From an uncultured Lachnospiraceae bacterium (GTDB lineage: Bacteria; Bacillota; Clostridia; Lachnospirales; Lachnospiraceae), in assembly GCA_902802515.1 (NCBI GenBank), contig CADCMM010000011.1, positions 1 through 37,469 of the forward strand: a stretch of 37,469 bases of DNA. The letters are read 5' to 3'. Below, in pieces: positions 8,496-15,989 of this stretch. Each line of letters starts with the position of its first letter. The first letter of the stretch is position 1. The translations under genes were made by a program, and so were the position numbers. Under the pieces are notes generated by a model that saw nothing but the letters and a program-made list of their open reading frames with translations, was not told where the DNA came from and did no database searches.

Positions 8496-9200
8496 TTGAA
8501 CAATCGCAATTCGGTAATTATAAAAAGCAACGCCTATGGTCTGATCCTGATCTTAGACCCGGATATGCCCTTTGAACAATTGCTGCAGGATGTAGGAGAA
8601 AAATTCCGGGAAGCCGCCAGGTTTTTTAAAAATGCCAGAATGGCGCTGACTTTTCGCGGACGTGTTCTGACCCGTGCCCAGGAGCGGCAAATGGTATATG
8701 CCATTACAGCAAATGCGCCTCTTGAAATTATCTGTCTGGTAGATGAACAGAAGGAAGAAGAGGAGTACTATAAAGAAGCTGTGATCCGAACCCTGGAGGC
8801 AGATGAAGAAAACGACGGACAGTTTTACCGCGGTACGCTTTCCAACGGACAGGTCTTAGAGATGGAGAAAAGTGTGATCATCCTGGGGGATGTCAACCCT
8901 GGAGCTCAGGTCATTTCCAAGGGGAATATTGTCGTCCTTGGATGCTGTATGGGCAGCGTCTATGCGGGCGCTTCCGGCAACAACCGCTGCTTTGCAGCCG
9001 CTCTGATCATGAAGCCCCGTCAGGTGCGTATTGCTGATAAAACAGCACGAAGCGCCATCACAAAAAAAACAGATACCGGTGAATATGAGATAGATCCGAA
9101 AATTATTTACATAAAGGAAGAACATCTGAAGATGGAGTCGCTATCCGGCAGTTCCTTTTCAGATTTGATCAATACTTCCCCCGACGAGGGGATCGAATGA
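8496..9200 (+). CDS. minC: Septum site-determining protein MinC
   Basis: A 234-residue division inhibitor. The N-terminal domain (about residues 1-105) contacts FtsZ. The C-terminal beta-helix (about 125-210) has repeats ending in G-D-V-N-P-G-A-Q-V, G-N-I-V-V-L-G-C-C-M-G-S-V-Y-A-G-A and P-x-Q-V-R-I-A, which dimerises and binds MinD. Start: TTG 8496 is preceded by GAGGAGGT at 8481-8488 with 7-base spacing, and the protein then begins N-N-R-N-S-V-I-I-K as the family does. An upstream in-frame ATG at 8418 lies inside the PBP2 gene and has no such site. It is in a minC-minD-minE order, so mid-cell division is placed by an oscillating-type Min system rather than MinCD-DivIVA. Confidence 0.95.
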   Translation: MNNRNSVIIKSNAYGLILILDPDMPFEQLLQDVGEKFREAARFFKNARMALTFRGRVLTRAQERQMVYAITANAPLEIICLVDEQKEEEEYYKEAVIRTLEADEENDGQFYRGTLSNGQVLEMEKSVIILGDVNPGAQVISKGNIVVLGCCMGSVYAGASGNNRCFAAALIMKPRQVRIADKTARSAITKKTDTGEYEIDPKIIYIKEEHLKMESLSGSSFSDLINTSPDEGIE

Positions 9201-9245
9201 TGAGGCAGGAAGAACTGACAGAAATCAGAGAGGAAGTATGATATC

Positions 9246-10040
9246 ATGAGTGAGGTAATTGTCGTTACATCAGGAAAAGGCGGCGTGGGAAAGACTACGT
9301 CTACCGCCAATATTGGTACCGGATTGGCCAGAATGAATAAAAAGGTGGTTCTGATCGATACCGATATCGGGCTGCGCAACCTGGATGTGGTAATGGGACT
9401 GGAGAATCGCATTATCTACAACCTGGTAGATGTGGTGGAAGGAAACTGCCGCATAAGACAAGCTCTGATCAAGGACAAGCGTTATCCAACACTTTATCTG
9501 CTGCCTGCAGCGCAGACCCGTGACAAATCCGCAGTTTCCCCGGAACAGATGCGAAAACTGGTAGATGATCTGAAACCGATTTTTGATTACATAATTCTTG
9601 ACTGTCCTGCAGGTATAGAACAGGGCTTTCACAACGCCTGCGCCGCTGCTGACCGGGCTATCGTAGTTACAACACCGGAAGTTTCTTCCATCCGTGACGC
9701 GGATCGTATTATAGGCCTTCTTGAAGCAGATGGAATAAAAAATATAGCTCTTATCATTAACCGTATAAGGATGGATATGGTGAAACGGGGAGACATGATG
9801 TCTGTGGAGGATGTAATCGATATCCTTGGAGCGGATCTGCTGGGGGCAATCCCCGATGAGGAAGCCATAGTGGTAGCTTCCAACCATGGCGAAGCAGTAG
9901 CTGGTACAGAAACGGTTTCCGGGCAGGCATATATCAACATCTGCCGCAGGTTGGATGGCGAGACGGTTCCTCTTCTGAACCTGGAGCATCCTGTTTCCAT
10001 AAAAAAGCGGCTGTCCTCATTTTTTAAGAAGAAAGCATGA
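9246..10040 (+). CDS. minD: Septum site-determining ATPase MinD
   Basis: A 264-residue ParA/MinD-family ATPase. The deviant Walker A is K11-G-G-V-G-K16-T-T; switch regions follow at V-L-I-D-T-D-I-G-L-R-N-L-D and Y-I-I-L-D-C-P-A-G-I. The C-terminus is a short amphipathic basic helix (S-I-K-K-R-L-S-S-F-F-K-K-K-A), the membrane-targeting sequence that binds lipid when MinD is ATP-bound and dimeric. It recruits MinC and is released by MinE. AGGAAG lies at 9231-9236 before ATG 9246. All key residues are present, so it should be active. Confidence 0.98.
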   Translation: MSEVIVVTSGKGGVGKTTSTANIGTGLARMNKKVVLIDTDIGLRNLDVVMGLENRIIYNLVDVVEGNCRIRQALIKDKRYPTLYLLPAAQTRDKSAVSPEQMRKLVDDLKPIFDYIILDCPAGIEQGFHNACAAADRAIVVTTPEVSSIRDADRIIGLLEADGIKNIALIINRIRMDMVKRGDMMSVEDVIDILGADLLGAIPDEEAIVVASNHGEAVAGTETVSGQAYINICRRLDGETVPLLNLEHPVSIKKRLSSFFKKKA

Positions 10041-10049
10041 GGTGAGCAT

Positions 10050-10298
10050 ATGGAAAGAATCCGTTCCCTCAAGCCAAAAACTTCCGGCGATATTGCAAGA
10101 ATACGCCTGGAGCAGACCCTCGCTTCCGATTACCTGGAGTGCTCTGCGCAGCAATTCCAGAATATGCAGAGAGAAATCATTGAGATACTTTCCAGATATA
10201 TGAATGTGAATAACACAAAAGAGATACGACTGGACTTTGTCCAGGAGTTGAAACAAGGGGTACCATATGTTAAGACAATACAAATTAAAGGATTATAG
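10050..10298 (+). CDS. minE: Cell division topological specificity factor MinE
   Basis: A short MinE of 82 residues (usual 85-95). The region around residues 15-35 (A-R-I-R-L-E-Q-T-L-A-S-D-Y) corresponds to the MinD-contact segment, normally A-K-x-R-L-x-x-x-L-x-x-D-R. The rest is the dimerisation fold, with I-I-E-I-L-S-R-Y and a final beta strand. MinE stimulates MinD ATP hydrolysis and drives pole-to-pole oscillation. It starts 9 bases after minD behind AGGTGAG, and its last 32 bases overlap the start of rodA in another frame, so RodA translation is probably coupled to MinE. Confidence 0.93.
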   Translation: MERIRSLKPKTSGDIARIRLEQTLASDYLECSAQQFQNMQREIIEILSRYMNVNNTKEIRLDFVQELKQGVPYVKTIQIKGL

Positions 10299-11367
10299 AT
10301 TTAGCCTCATCATCTGGGTAGCCGCCCTGTCGGTGCTGGGGATTATGATCATTGGCAGTGCACAGGAATCATCCCAGAGCCGCCAGCTTTACGGATTGAT
10401 CATGGGACTGATACTCATGGTGATCGTATCGTTGTTGGACTATACCTGGCTGTTGAGTTTTACCTGGATTTACTATCTTGTCGGGCTTATGCTTCTGGTG
10501 GCAGTGCTGTTCCTGGGAGTGAATGTTGGCGGCGCCACCAGGTGGATCAACATTGGTATCCGGTTTCAGCCTTCCGATATTGTAAAAATTATACTGGTGC
10601 TGTTTTTTGCTGATTTTTTTTCCAAGCGAGAAGACCATCTGAACACCTGGAAAACGATTTTGTTTTCTTTGATCCTTCTTGGAATACCGCTGTTTTTAAT
10701 TTATAAAGAACCGGATTTGTCCACAACAATTGTCACAGCGCTGACTTTTTGTGCTATAATATTTGTGGCAGGACTAAGTTACAAGATCATTGGAGGCATC
10801 TTATTGGTAACCGTTCCAGTGGCGGTAGTTCTTTTCAGTATCATTTTACGCCCTGGTCAGACGCTGATCGCAGAGTATCAGCTCAATCGTATCCTTTCCT
10901 GGCTCCGCCCTGAGGAATTTCCGGATCTTGCCAGGCAGCAGCAGAATTCCATCATTGCCATTGGTTCCGGCCAGCTCTACGGCAAAGGTTTGAACAACAA
11001 TATGGTTTCCTCTGTTAAAAACGGTAATTTCATTGCAGAACCGCAGACGGATTTTATTTTCGCAGTAGCCGGAGAAGAACTTGGTTTTCTTGGATGTGTC
11101 CTTATAGTGATCCTGGAACTTTTTATTGCCCTTGAATGTATCCATATCGGACGCAGGGCGAAGGATCTGGCAGGAAGTCTGATCTGCTGTGGGATGGCCG
11201 CGCTGATCGTTTTTCAGAGTTTTATCAACATCTGTGTTGCAACAGGGCTTATGCCCAATACCGGGATCCCGCTTCCTTTTGTCAGTTACGGAATGACCTC
11301 ACTGGTCAGCTTTTGTATTGGACTTGGGATCGTATTAAACATTGGCCTGCAGACTCGAAAATATTAA
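10267..11367 (+). CDS. rodA: Peptidoglycan glycosyltransferase RodA (SEDS family)
   Basis: A 366-residue protein with about ten membrane segments of the FtsW/RodA/SpoVE family. Family signatures are visible: G-A-T-R-W-I-N-I-G near residue 85, E-P-D-L-S-T-T (E. coli RodA has Q-P-D-L-G-T-S), the extracellular Q-T-D-F-I-F-A-V-A-G-E-E-L-G-F loop with the catalytic Asp, and the closing P-F-V-S-Y-G-M-T-S-L. It polymerises lipid II as partner of PBP2. Assigned RodA rather than FtsW from its place in the mre/min operon. ATG 10267 lies within the minE 3' end, behind AAGGGG. Confidence 0.95.
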   Translation: MLRQYKLKDYRFSLIIWVAALSVLGIMIIGSAQESSQSRQLYGLIMGLILMVIVSLLDYTWLLSFTWIYYLVGLMLLVAVLFLGVNVGGATRWINIGIRFQPSDIVKIILVLFFADFFSKREDHLNTWKTILFSLILLGIPLFLIYKEPDLSTTIVTALTFCAIIFVAGLSYKIIGGILLVTVPVAVVLFSIILRPGQTLIAEYQLNRILSWLRPEEFPDLARQQQNSIIAIGSGQLYGKGLNNNMVSSVKNGNFIAEPQTDFIFAVAGEELGFLGCVLIVILELFIALECIHIGRRAKDLAGSLICCGMAALIVFQSFINICVATGLMPNTGIPLPFVSYGMTSLVSFCIGLGIVLNIGLQTRKY

Positions 11368-11382
11368 GGGAGGAATGTTTAA

Positions 11383-11778
11383 ATGAAAATAGGATTCATA
11401 TCGCACGATGCAAAGAAAAAGCTGATGCAGAATTGCTGCATTGCTTATCGGGGAATACTAATTAAAAATGAACTGTATGCCACCGGGACTACAGGCCGTC
11501 TCATTGAGAAAGCGACCGGTCTACCGGTACACAAATTTCTCGCCGGACATGTGGGGGGAGAGCAGCAGATGAGTGCCATGATCGAACAGAATCAGCTTGA
11601 CCTTGTTATCTTTCTGCGCGATCCTGATACTCCAAAGGTAACAGAGCCGGACATCACCAAGGTGATCCGTATGTGCGATATTCATAACATTCCTCTGGCT
11701 ACCAACATCGCATCGGCAGAGATACTGTTGAAATCATTGGAAAGAGGAGATCTGGAGTGGCGCGAAATGTACAAGTAA
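11383..11778 (+). CDS. mgsA: Methylglyoxal synthase homologue with altered active site
   Basis: A 131-residue protein of the MgsA fold (dihydroxyacetone phosphate to methylglyoxal plus phosphate). Conserved features are H8-D9 with K12, Y32-A-T-G-T-T-G38 for phosphate binding, D80-P and P89-D90. Compared with the E. coli and B. subtilis enzymes as remembered, the S-G-P-x-G-G-D-Q-Q block reads A54-G-H-V-G-G-E60-Q-Q, so the phosphate-contacting Ser is Ala and the catalytic base Asp71 is Glu; His98 is replaced by Thr87. The fold call is firm but normal activity is uncertain. It sits 15 bases after rodA with a clear GGGAGG site, and its end overlaps the carboxypeptidase start by 22 bases. Confidence 0.85.
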   Translation: MKIGFISHDAKKKLMQNCCIAYRGILIKNELYATGTTGRLIEKATGLPVHKFLAGHVGGEQQMSAMIEQNQLDLVIFLRDPDTPKVTEPDITKVIRMCDIHNIPLATNIASAEILLKSLERGDLEWREMYK

Positions 11779-12848
11779 ACGAGGTTGCTTCGCCTTCGTT
11801 TTATACGGACAGGGAGTGGGCCAGGATTAAAGCAAGAGAAATAGAGGAGAGCAGTCACCAGCGAAAATTATTTTGCGTCATGATGCTTCTGATTGTGATT
11901 ACCTGTGTAATGACATATCTGGTTTATTACTTTGTACTGAGGTCCCACGATTTTGAATTGAAATATGCCTTTGATAAGACAAGCAGCACCTATGGGTTTC
12001 AGAGCGGACTTCAGCTATCCGACACAGCAGACTCTTTTGCATCCGATCTTTGTGTGACGAATGGAGACGTCAACCTGACATCACTTAATTTGAGCGCCTT
12101 CGAAGGAGCTTTATTTGATCTGAATGATCACGAGGTGGTATACGCCAAAGATATTTTTTCTCCTCGTTCACCAGCCAGTCTGACGAAAGTTATGACAGCC
12201 CTTGTAGCATTAAAATACGGTAATGAGGATGATATAATCACGGTGACGGAAACTGCGCTGGATATAGAATATGGTTCTTCTGTCTGCGACATTAAAGTAG
12301 GAGATCATATTTCATTAAAACAGCTGATCTATGGACTGCTTATCGCATCCGGCAATGATGCAGCTATGATGATCGCCGAACATGTAGGCGGTTCTGTGGA
12401 CGGTTTTGTAGAAATGATGAATCAGGAAGCATTGGCGCTGGGCGCCACCGGCACCCATTTCAACAATCCGCACGGACTGACTGACCCTCAGCATTATACA
12501 ACAGCTTATGATATGTATCTGATTTTTAAGGAGGCTATGAAGTATGACCGGTTCATGGACATTATCAGCCGTAAAAACTATTATGCAGAATACACCCGGG
12601 AAGATGGTTCTGCTGTGGCAGTGACCTGGGAATCAACCAACCATTATTTTACCGGAGAATCTTCCATACCTGAAAATGTGATCATTTACGGCGGAAAGAC
12701 CGGAACCACGGAGGATGCGGGGGCATGTCTGGCGCTGCTGTCAAAGGATATTTACGGGAACCCGTATATTTCGATTATCTTGCATTCGGAGACGAAGGAA
12801 AACCTATATCCGGAAATGAATCAGATATTATCTTTGATCGAGAATTAG
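11757..12848 (+). CDS. Serine-type D-Ala-D-Ala carboxypeptidase (S11, DacA/PBP5-like), N-terminally anchored
   Basis: A 363-residue low-molecular-weight PBP. All three S11 motifs are present: S141-L-T-K144, S198-G-N, and K314-T-G. Instead of a cleavable signal peptide it has ~40 charged cytoplasmic residues and one membrane segment (about 41-63), so the catalytic domain is tethered by its N-terminus. It lacks the usual C-terminal amphipathic anchor. It trims pentapeptide stems and so limits cross-linking. GTG 11757 lies inside the mgsA 3' end behind GAGGAG (11744-11749) at 7 bases, which points to coupled translation. Last gene of the cell-shape operon. Confidence 0.92.
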   Translation: MARNVQVNEVASPSFYTDREWARIKAREIEESSHQRKLFCVMMLLIVITCVMTYLVYYFVLRSHDFELKYAFDKTSSTYGFQSGLQLSDTADSFASDLCVTNGDVNLTSLNLSAFEGALFDLNDHEVVYAKDIFSPRSPASLTKVMTALVALKYGNEDDIITVTETALDIEYGSSVCDIKVGDHISLKQLIYGLLIASGNDAAMMIAEHVGGSVDGFVEMMNQEALALGATGTHFNNPHGLTDPQHYTTAYDMYLIFKEAMKYDRFMDIISRKNYYAEYTREDGSAVAVTWESTNHYFTGESSIPENVIIYGGKTGTTEDAGACLALLSKDIYGNPYISIILHSETKENLYPEMNQILSLIEN

Positions 12849-12851
12849 GTG

Positions 12852-12880
12852 TTGTATTTTACGTTTAAATAGTCTATAAT
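12852..12880 (+). promoter_or_regulatory. Predicted sigma-A promoter for the P-loop protein gene
   Basis: TTGTAT at 12852-12857, a 17-base spacer, then a perfect TATAAT at 12875-12880. It lies in the 74-base gap after the carboxypeptidase gene and would start transcription about 35 bases before ATG 12923. No hairpin terminator separates it from the upstream operon, so readthrough is also possible. Confidence 0.7.
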
Positions 12881-12922
12881 TAATCTATAATATTATCCTA
12901 ATTACTGAAGGAGGAGATTACA

Positions 12923-13342
12923 ATGATACAGTTAATCATAGGCGAGAAGGGTAAGGGGAAGACAAAAATTCTACTGGAAAAGGCTAACAGTGAAATTAAA
13001 AATGTGAATGGCAATATCGTTTATCTGGACAAGAGCAGCCAGCATATGTACGAGTTAAATAATAGAATCCGTTTGATCGATGTGACCGGCTTCCCGGTAT
13101 CTAACAGCGATGAATTTTTAGGCTTTATCTCTGGTATTATTTCACAGGATCATGATCTGGAGCAAATGTATCTGGACAGTTTTTTGAAAATTGCCGGTCT
13201 GGAAGGAAAAGATGTTACCGTCGCTTTGGAAAAGCTGGACAAGATCAGCAAACAGTTTGGTGTAAACTTTATTATCAGTATTTCGTTAACCAAAGAGCAA
13301 TTGCCGGAAGCTTTGAGAGATAGTATTATTGCAGAATTATAA
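12923..13342 (+). CDS. Small P-loop protein of unknown function
   Basis: 139 residues; I do not recognise a named function. The N-terminus is a clear Walker A (G7-E-K-G-K-G-K-T-K at about residues 7-15) after a beta strand (M-I-Q-L-I-I). A possible second strand is N-I-V-Y-L-D, but no convincing D-E Walker B is seen; F-I-I-S-I-S near residue 118 is a late beta strand. This looks like a compact one-domain NTP-binding protein, or a nucleotide-binding fold with lost catalysis. It has no signal peptide or membrane segment. It has a strong SD (AAGGAGGAG, 12908-12916) and its own promoter, and is followed by a mobile-type repeat and a terminator, so it is probably monocistronic. Confidence 0.75.
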   Translation: MIQLIIGEKGKGKTKILLEKANSEIKNVNGNIVYLDKSSQHMYELNNRIRLIDVTGFPVSNSDEFLGFISGIISQDHDLEQMYLDSFLKIAGLEGKDVTVALEKLDKISKQFGVNFIISISLTKEQLPEALRDSIIAEL

Positions 13343-13356
13343 ATAAATTTGTTTGT

Positions 13357-13483
13357 TTAGGGAAACGCTGAATAATGCGTTTCCCACGCCGGATTTCAGC
13401 TGTGAAGCAGCAATTTCTTTGGAAATCCGTGCGATCCACCGGAGATTTCTAAGAAAACGATGATTAAATCAGCGTTTCCTTAG
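13357..13483. repeat. Dispersed MITE-like palindromic repeat, family 1, copy 1
   Basis: A 127-base element with imperfect terminal inverted repeats: the left end TTAGGGAAACGCTGAAT mirrors the right end AAATCAGCGTTTCCTTAG. The same element occurs in inverse orientation at 35587-35715. The copies share an exact 20-mer (GCGTTTCCCACGCCGGATTT at 13377-13396) and an exact 18-mer (TCCGTGCGATCCACCGGA at 13426-13443). No coding capacity. It lies between the P-loop gene and its terminator. It could be a non-autonomous transposable element; a flanking target duplication is not obvious. Confidence 0.8.
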
Positions 13484-13499
13484 ATAACACAAAGAAAAG

Positions 13500-13544
13500 G
13501 TTCCTGACATTCGTTGAAGAAAATGTCAGGAACTTTTTCTTTCT
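13500..13544. terminator. Bidirectional intrinsic terminator
   Basis: A perfect 12-bp stem, GTTCCTGACATT (13500-13511) with AATGTCAGGAAC (13522-13533), is followed by TTTTTCTTTCT on the + strand. On the - strand the mirrored A-rich flank gives CCTTTTCTTTG. It can end both the P-loop gene (+) and the convergent DUF378 gene (-). Confidence 0.88.
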
Positions 13545-13546
13545 GA

Positions 13547-13768
13547 TTAATCAGTGCGGCTGTTCCCGAAAGCTCCTACACGGCCATACATACTGAGAAG
13601 GTATAATCCGGCAATCCCCACTAGTGCGTAGATGACTCTTGATAGCCAGGAAAGATTTCCAAACAGGAAATTCACCAGATCAAACCGGAAAAATCCGATC
13701 AGTCCCCAGTTGACTGCGCCGATAATGACCAGCGTCAAAGAACAGTAATCCCAAAATTTTGAATTCAT
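13547..13768 (-). CDS. DUF378 family small membrane protein (YuzA-like)
   Basis: 73 residues with two membrane helices (about residues 8-30 and 38-62) and the DUF378 signature I-G-A-V-N-W-G-L-I-G, F-D-L-V and an early W in the second helix region. Function of the family is unknown. SD GGAGGAA lies 6-7 bases before the ATG on the - strand, and a promoter lies at 13795-13824. It is a single gene pointing against its neighbours, sharing the terminator at 13500-13544. Confidence 0.9.
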   Translation of the reverse strand: MNSKFWDYCSLTLVIIGAVNWGLIGFFRFDLVNFLFGNLSWLSRVIYALVGIAGLYLLSMYGRVGAFGNSRTD

Positions 13769-13794
13769 AATAATTCCTCCTTAATCACAATTTT

Positions 13795-13824
13795 ATTCTA
13801 ACCAGATTTCTTTTTTTTATGCAA
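13795..13824 (-). promoter_or_regulatory. Predicted promoter of the DUF378 gene
   Basis: On the - strand, TTGCAT (13819-13824), an 18-base A-rich spacer, then TAGAAT (13795-13800), about 27 bases before the start codon. Confidence 0.55.
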
Positions 13825-13832
13825 AACTACAG

Positions 13833-13861
13833 TTGAGATAAAAAACGGAACGTGGTAAAAT
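13833..13861 (+). promoter_or_regulatory. Predicted promoter of the yggS-sepF operon
   Basis: TTGAGA (13833-13838), 17 bases, TAAAAT (13856-13861). It would start transcription near 13868, which rules out the GTG at 13852 as a start for the next gene and supports TTG 13885. The leader would be very short. Confidence 0.5.
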
Positions 13862-13884
13862 ATCCAGGAGAGGAGGCCGAAAAT

Positions 13885-15246
13885 TTGGCTGGCAGAAATT
13901 CAAATAAAAAAATTGCAAAATACAGACGTTATTCGATGATAAATATTGGCACGATCCTGTTTGGTGTTATATTTATTTACATGATCATCTGTATTTTTCT
14001 TTATGTTACCGCAAAGCACATTACTTCCTATGAGGTGACAGCGGGATCTATCTTCGGAAATTATCGTTATCAGGCTCTTTCTCTGAAATCAGAGGAGATC
14101 ATTTCGTCTACTCAGTCCGGGAAGGTGACTTATTATGCCAGAGAAGGAGCGAAAGCCAGCTCCGGTATGACCATATGTTCACTCAATGAGGGAAATTATG
14201 ATTCTTCTTTCGATCAGGAAATCATAGAACTATCTTCCGATGATGTTTCAAAACTTAAGAGCGCGATTTCTTCTTTCACTCTGAATTTTGATGACAGCAC
14301 TTATCAGAATGTTTACAATTTCAAGGCAGACATGGAAAGCACGGTGCTTCAAATGGCGCAAAGCTCGGATCAGAGCGGCGTGAGTATCCTAAATCAATGC
14401 AATGCTCCGGAATCCGGTTTTGTGGTTTACTCCATTGACGGAATGGAGAAATTGGAAGAGACGGATATCACCTCCGACCTGTTTCATCAAAATAATTATC
14501 ACAAGACAAACCTGCGTCTGAATGCCACGGTGAAAGCGGGAGATGATCTGTATAAACTGGTCACCAGTGAAAACTGGGCATTATATTTTCCCCTGGATTC
14601 TGCGCTGGCGACGGAACTGGAGGATCGGACCACCATCCGTTTTCGCTTCTTAAAAGATAATAATACTTTTAATGCACCGTTCACAATGATCCAGAACGGA
14701 GCAGAATACTTTGGGAAAATTACATTGAATAATTCCCTGATCCGTTATGTATCAGATCGTTATCTGGAAATTGAATTGCTGATGAACCGAAAAACGGGAC
14801 TTAAGATACCTACTTCGGCCATTGCGGAAAAAATATTTTACAAAATACCGGAAGACTATGTTATCCCCAACAACGATACGGAAGATGAAATTACTTTGCT
14901 TCGGGAGACTTTTAATAAGGACGGATCCTCTGTAGTACGGCGTATCACTGCAAAAGTCTACTCCAGAAAAGATAATTATTATCTTGTGGATACTTCGCTG
15001 TTTAAAGAAGGCGATTATGTGCAGATGATAGACACCAGCAAAAAGTTTCAGATACAGGACAGCAACATTGAAACCATCCAGGGAGTATACAACATTAACA
15101 AGGGGTATGCTATTTTCCGGGAAGTTACGATCATCGATGAGAACGAAGAATTCTGTATTGCGGAACCCAATAATGTCTATGGTCTTGCAGCGCATGACTA
15201 CATTGTGTTGGACGCTTCTACAGTGGATGCCGATGACCTTGTCTGA
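13885..15246 (+). CDS. HlyD-like membrane-anchored adaptor protein
   Basis: 453 residues: a short basic cytoplasmic N-terminus, one membrane segment (about residues 20-43), then a long extracellular region with the paired lipoyl/barrel-sandwich and beta-barrel character of HlyD-type adaptors. Visible pieces are S-G-K-V-T-Y-Y-A-R-E-G-A, S-G-F-V-V-Y-S, K-A-G-D-D-L-Y-K-L-V and later K-I-P-T-S-A-I. No ABC or RND partner is nearby; instead it leads the yggS-sepF division operon. TTG 13885 is chosen over GTG 13852 because AGGAGG (13871-13876) sits 8 bases upstream and a promoter -10 lies at 13856. Role in envelope or division is inference. Confidence 0.75.
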   Translation: MAGRNSNKKIAKYRRYSMINIGTILFGVIFIYMIICIFLYVTAKHITSYEVTAGSIFGNYRYQALSLKSEEIISSTQSGKVTYYAREGAKASSGMTICSLNEGNYDSSFDQEIIELSSDDVSKLKSAISSFTLNFDDSTYQNVYNFKADMESTVLQMAQSSDQSGVSILNQCNAPESGFVVYSIDGMEKLEETDITSDLFHQNNYHKTNLRLNATVKAGDDLYKLVTSENWALYFPLDSALATELEDRTTIRFRFLKDNNTFNAPFTMIQNGAEYFGKITLNNSLIRYVSDRYLEIELLMNRKTGLKIPTSAIAEKIFYKIPEDYVIPNNDTEDEITLLRETFNKDGSSVVRRITAKVYSRKDNYYLVDTSLFKEGDYVQMIDTSKKFQIQDSNIETIQGVYNINKGYAIFREVTIIDENEEFCIAEPNNVYGLAAHDYIVLDASTVDADDLV

Positions 15247-15266
15247 TGAAGGAAAGGAGACAACCG

Positions 15267-15959
15267 ATGCTGAGAGAGAATCTTCATGATATTCAGAAGC
15301 GTGTCCGTCTGGCCTGCCAACGCAGCGGCAGAAATCCCGACGAAGTAACGCTGATAGCCGTCAGTAAGACAAAACCGGTTTCTATGATCCAGGAAATCAT
15401 ATCGGAGCAGGTATTTGATTTTGGAGAAAATAAACCACAGGAATTGCGGGATAAATATGAACTTCTGCCCAAAGATCTACGCTGGCATATGATCGGACAT
15501 CTTCAGCGTAATAAAGTAAAATACATTATTGATAAAGCATGCCTGATCCATTCCGTGGATTCTGTGCGTCTGGCAGAAACTATCAATCAGGAGGCGGAAA
15601 AACATGGGATAGTGATGCCCGTGCTTGTAGAGGTAAATATTGCAAAGGAACCCTCAAAATTCGGCCTTATGCCGGAAGAAACCTTGGATTTTATCCGTGA
15701 GGTTTCGCATTTTACACATATTAAGGTGAATGGATTAATGACAATTGCGCCTTTTGTAGAAAATCCTGAAGACAATCGTTTCTATTTCCAAAATTTAAAA
15801 AAATTATATGTTGACATCAAAGAGAAAAACATTGATAATGTAAATATGTGTATTTTAAGCATGGGTATGACAGGAGACTTTGAGGTTGCGATAGAGGAAG
15901 GCGCTACGATGGTGCGGGTAGGAACCGGCATTTTCGGCGAACGAAATTACCAGATCTAA
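15267..15959 (+). CDS. yggS: YggS/PLPBP family pyridoxal-phosphate homeostasis protein
   Basis: 230 residues of the single-domain PLP-binding barrel family. The PLP lysine is Lys34 in A-V-S-K-T-K-P. Further family blocks are F-G-E-N-K-P-Q-E, W-H-M-I-G-H-L-Q-R-N-K and the closing S-M-G-M-T-G-D-F-E-V-A-I-x-x-G-x-T-M-V-R-V-G. It binds PLP without a known catalytic reaction and balances PLP and amino/keto acids. ATG 15267 has AGGAG at 15254-15258; an in-frame ATG at 15246 overlaps the previous stop but adds seven basic residues unlike the family. yggS before sepF matches B. subtilis ylmE-ylmF. Confidence 0.95.
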   Translation: MLRENLHDIQKRVRLACQRSGRNPDEVTLIAVSKTKPVSMIQEIISEQVFDFGENKPQELRDKYELLPKDLRWHMIGHLQRNKVKYIIDKACLIHSVDSVRLAETINQEAEKHGIVMPVLVEVNIAKEPSKFGLMPEETLDFIREVSHFTHIKVNGLMTIAPFVENPEDNRFYFQNLKKLYVDIKEKNIDNVNMCILSMGMTGDFEVAIEEGATMVRVGTGIFGERNYQI

Positions 15960-15989
15960 CCGGTGAATAACGAAGATAGGAGATACAGA

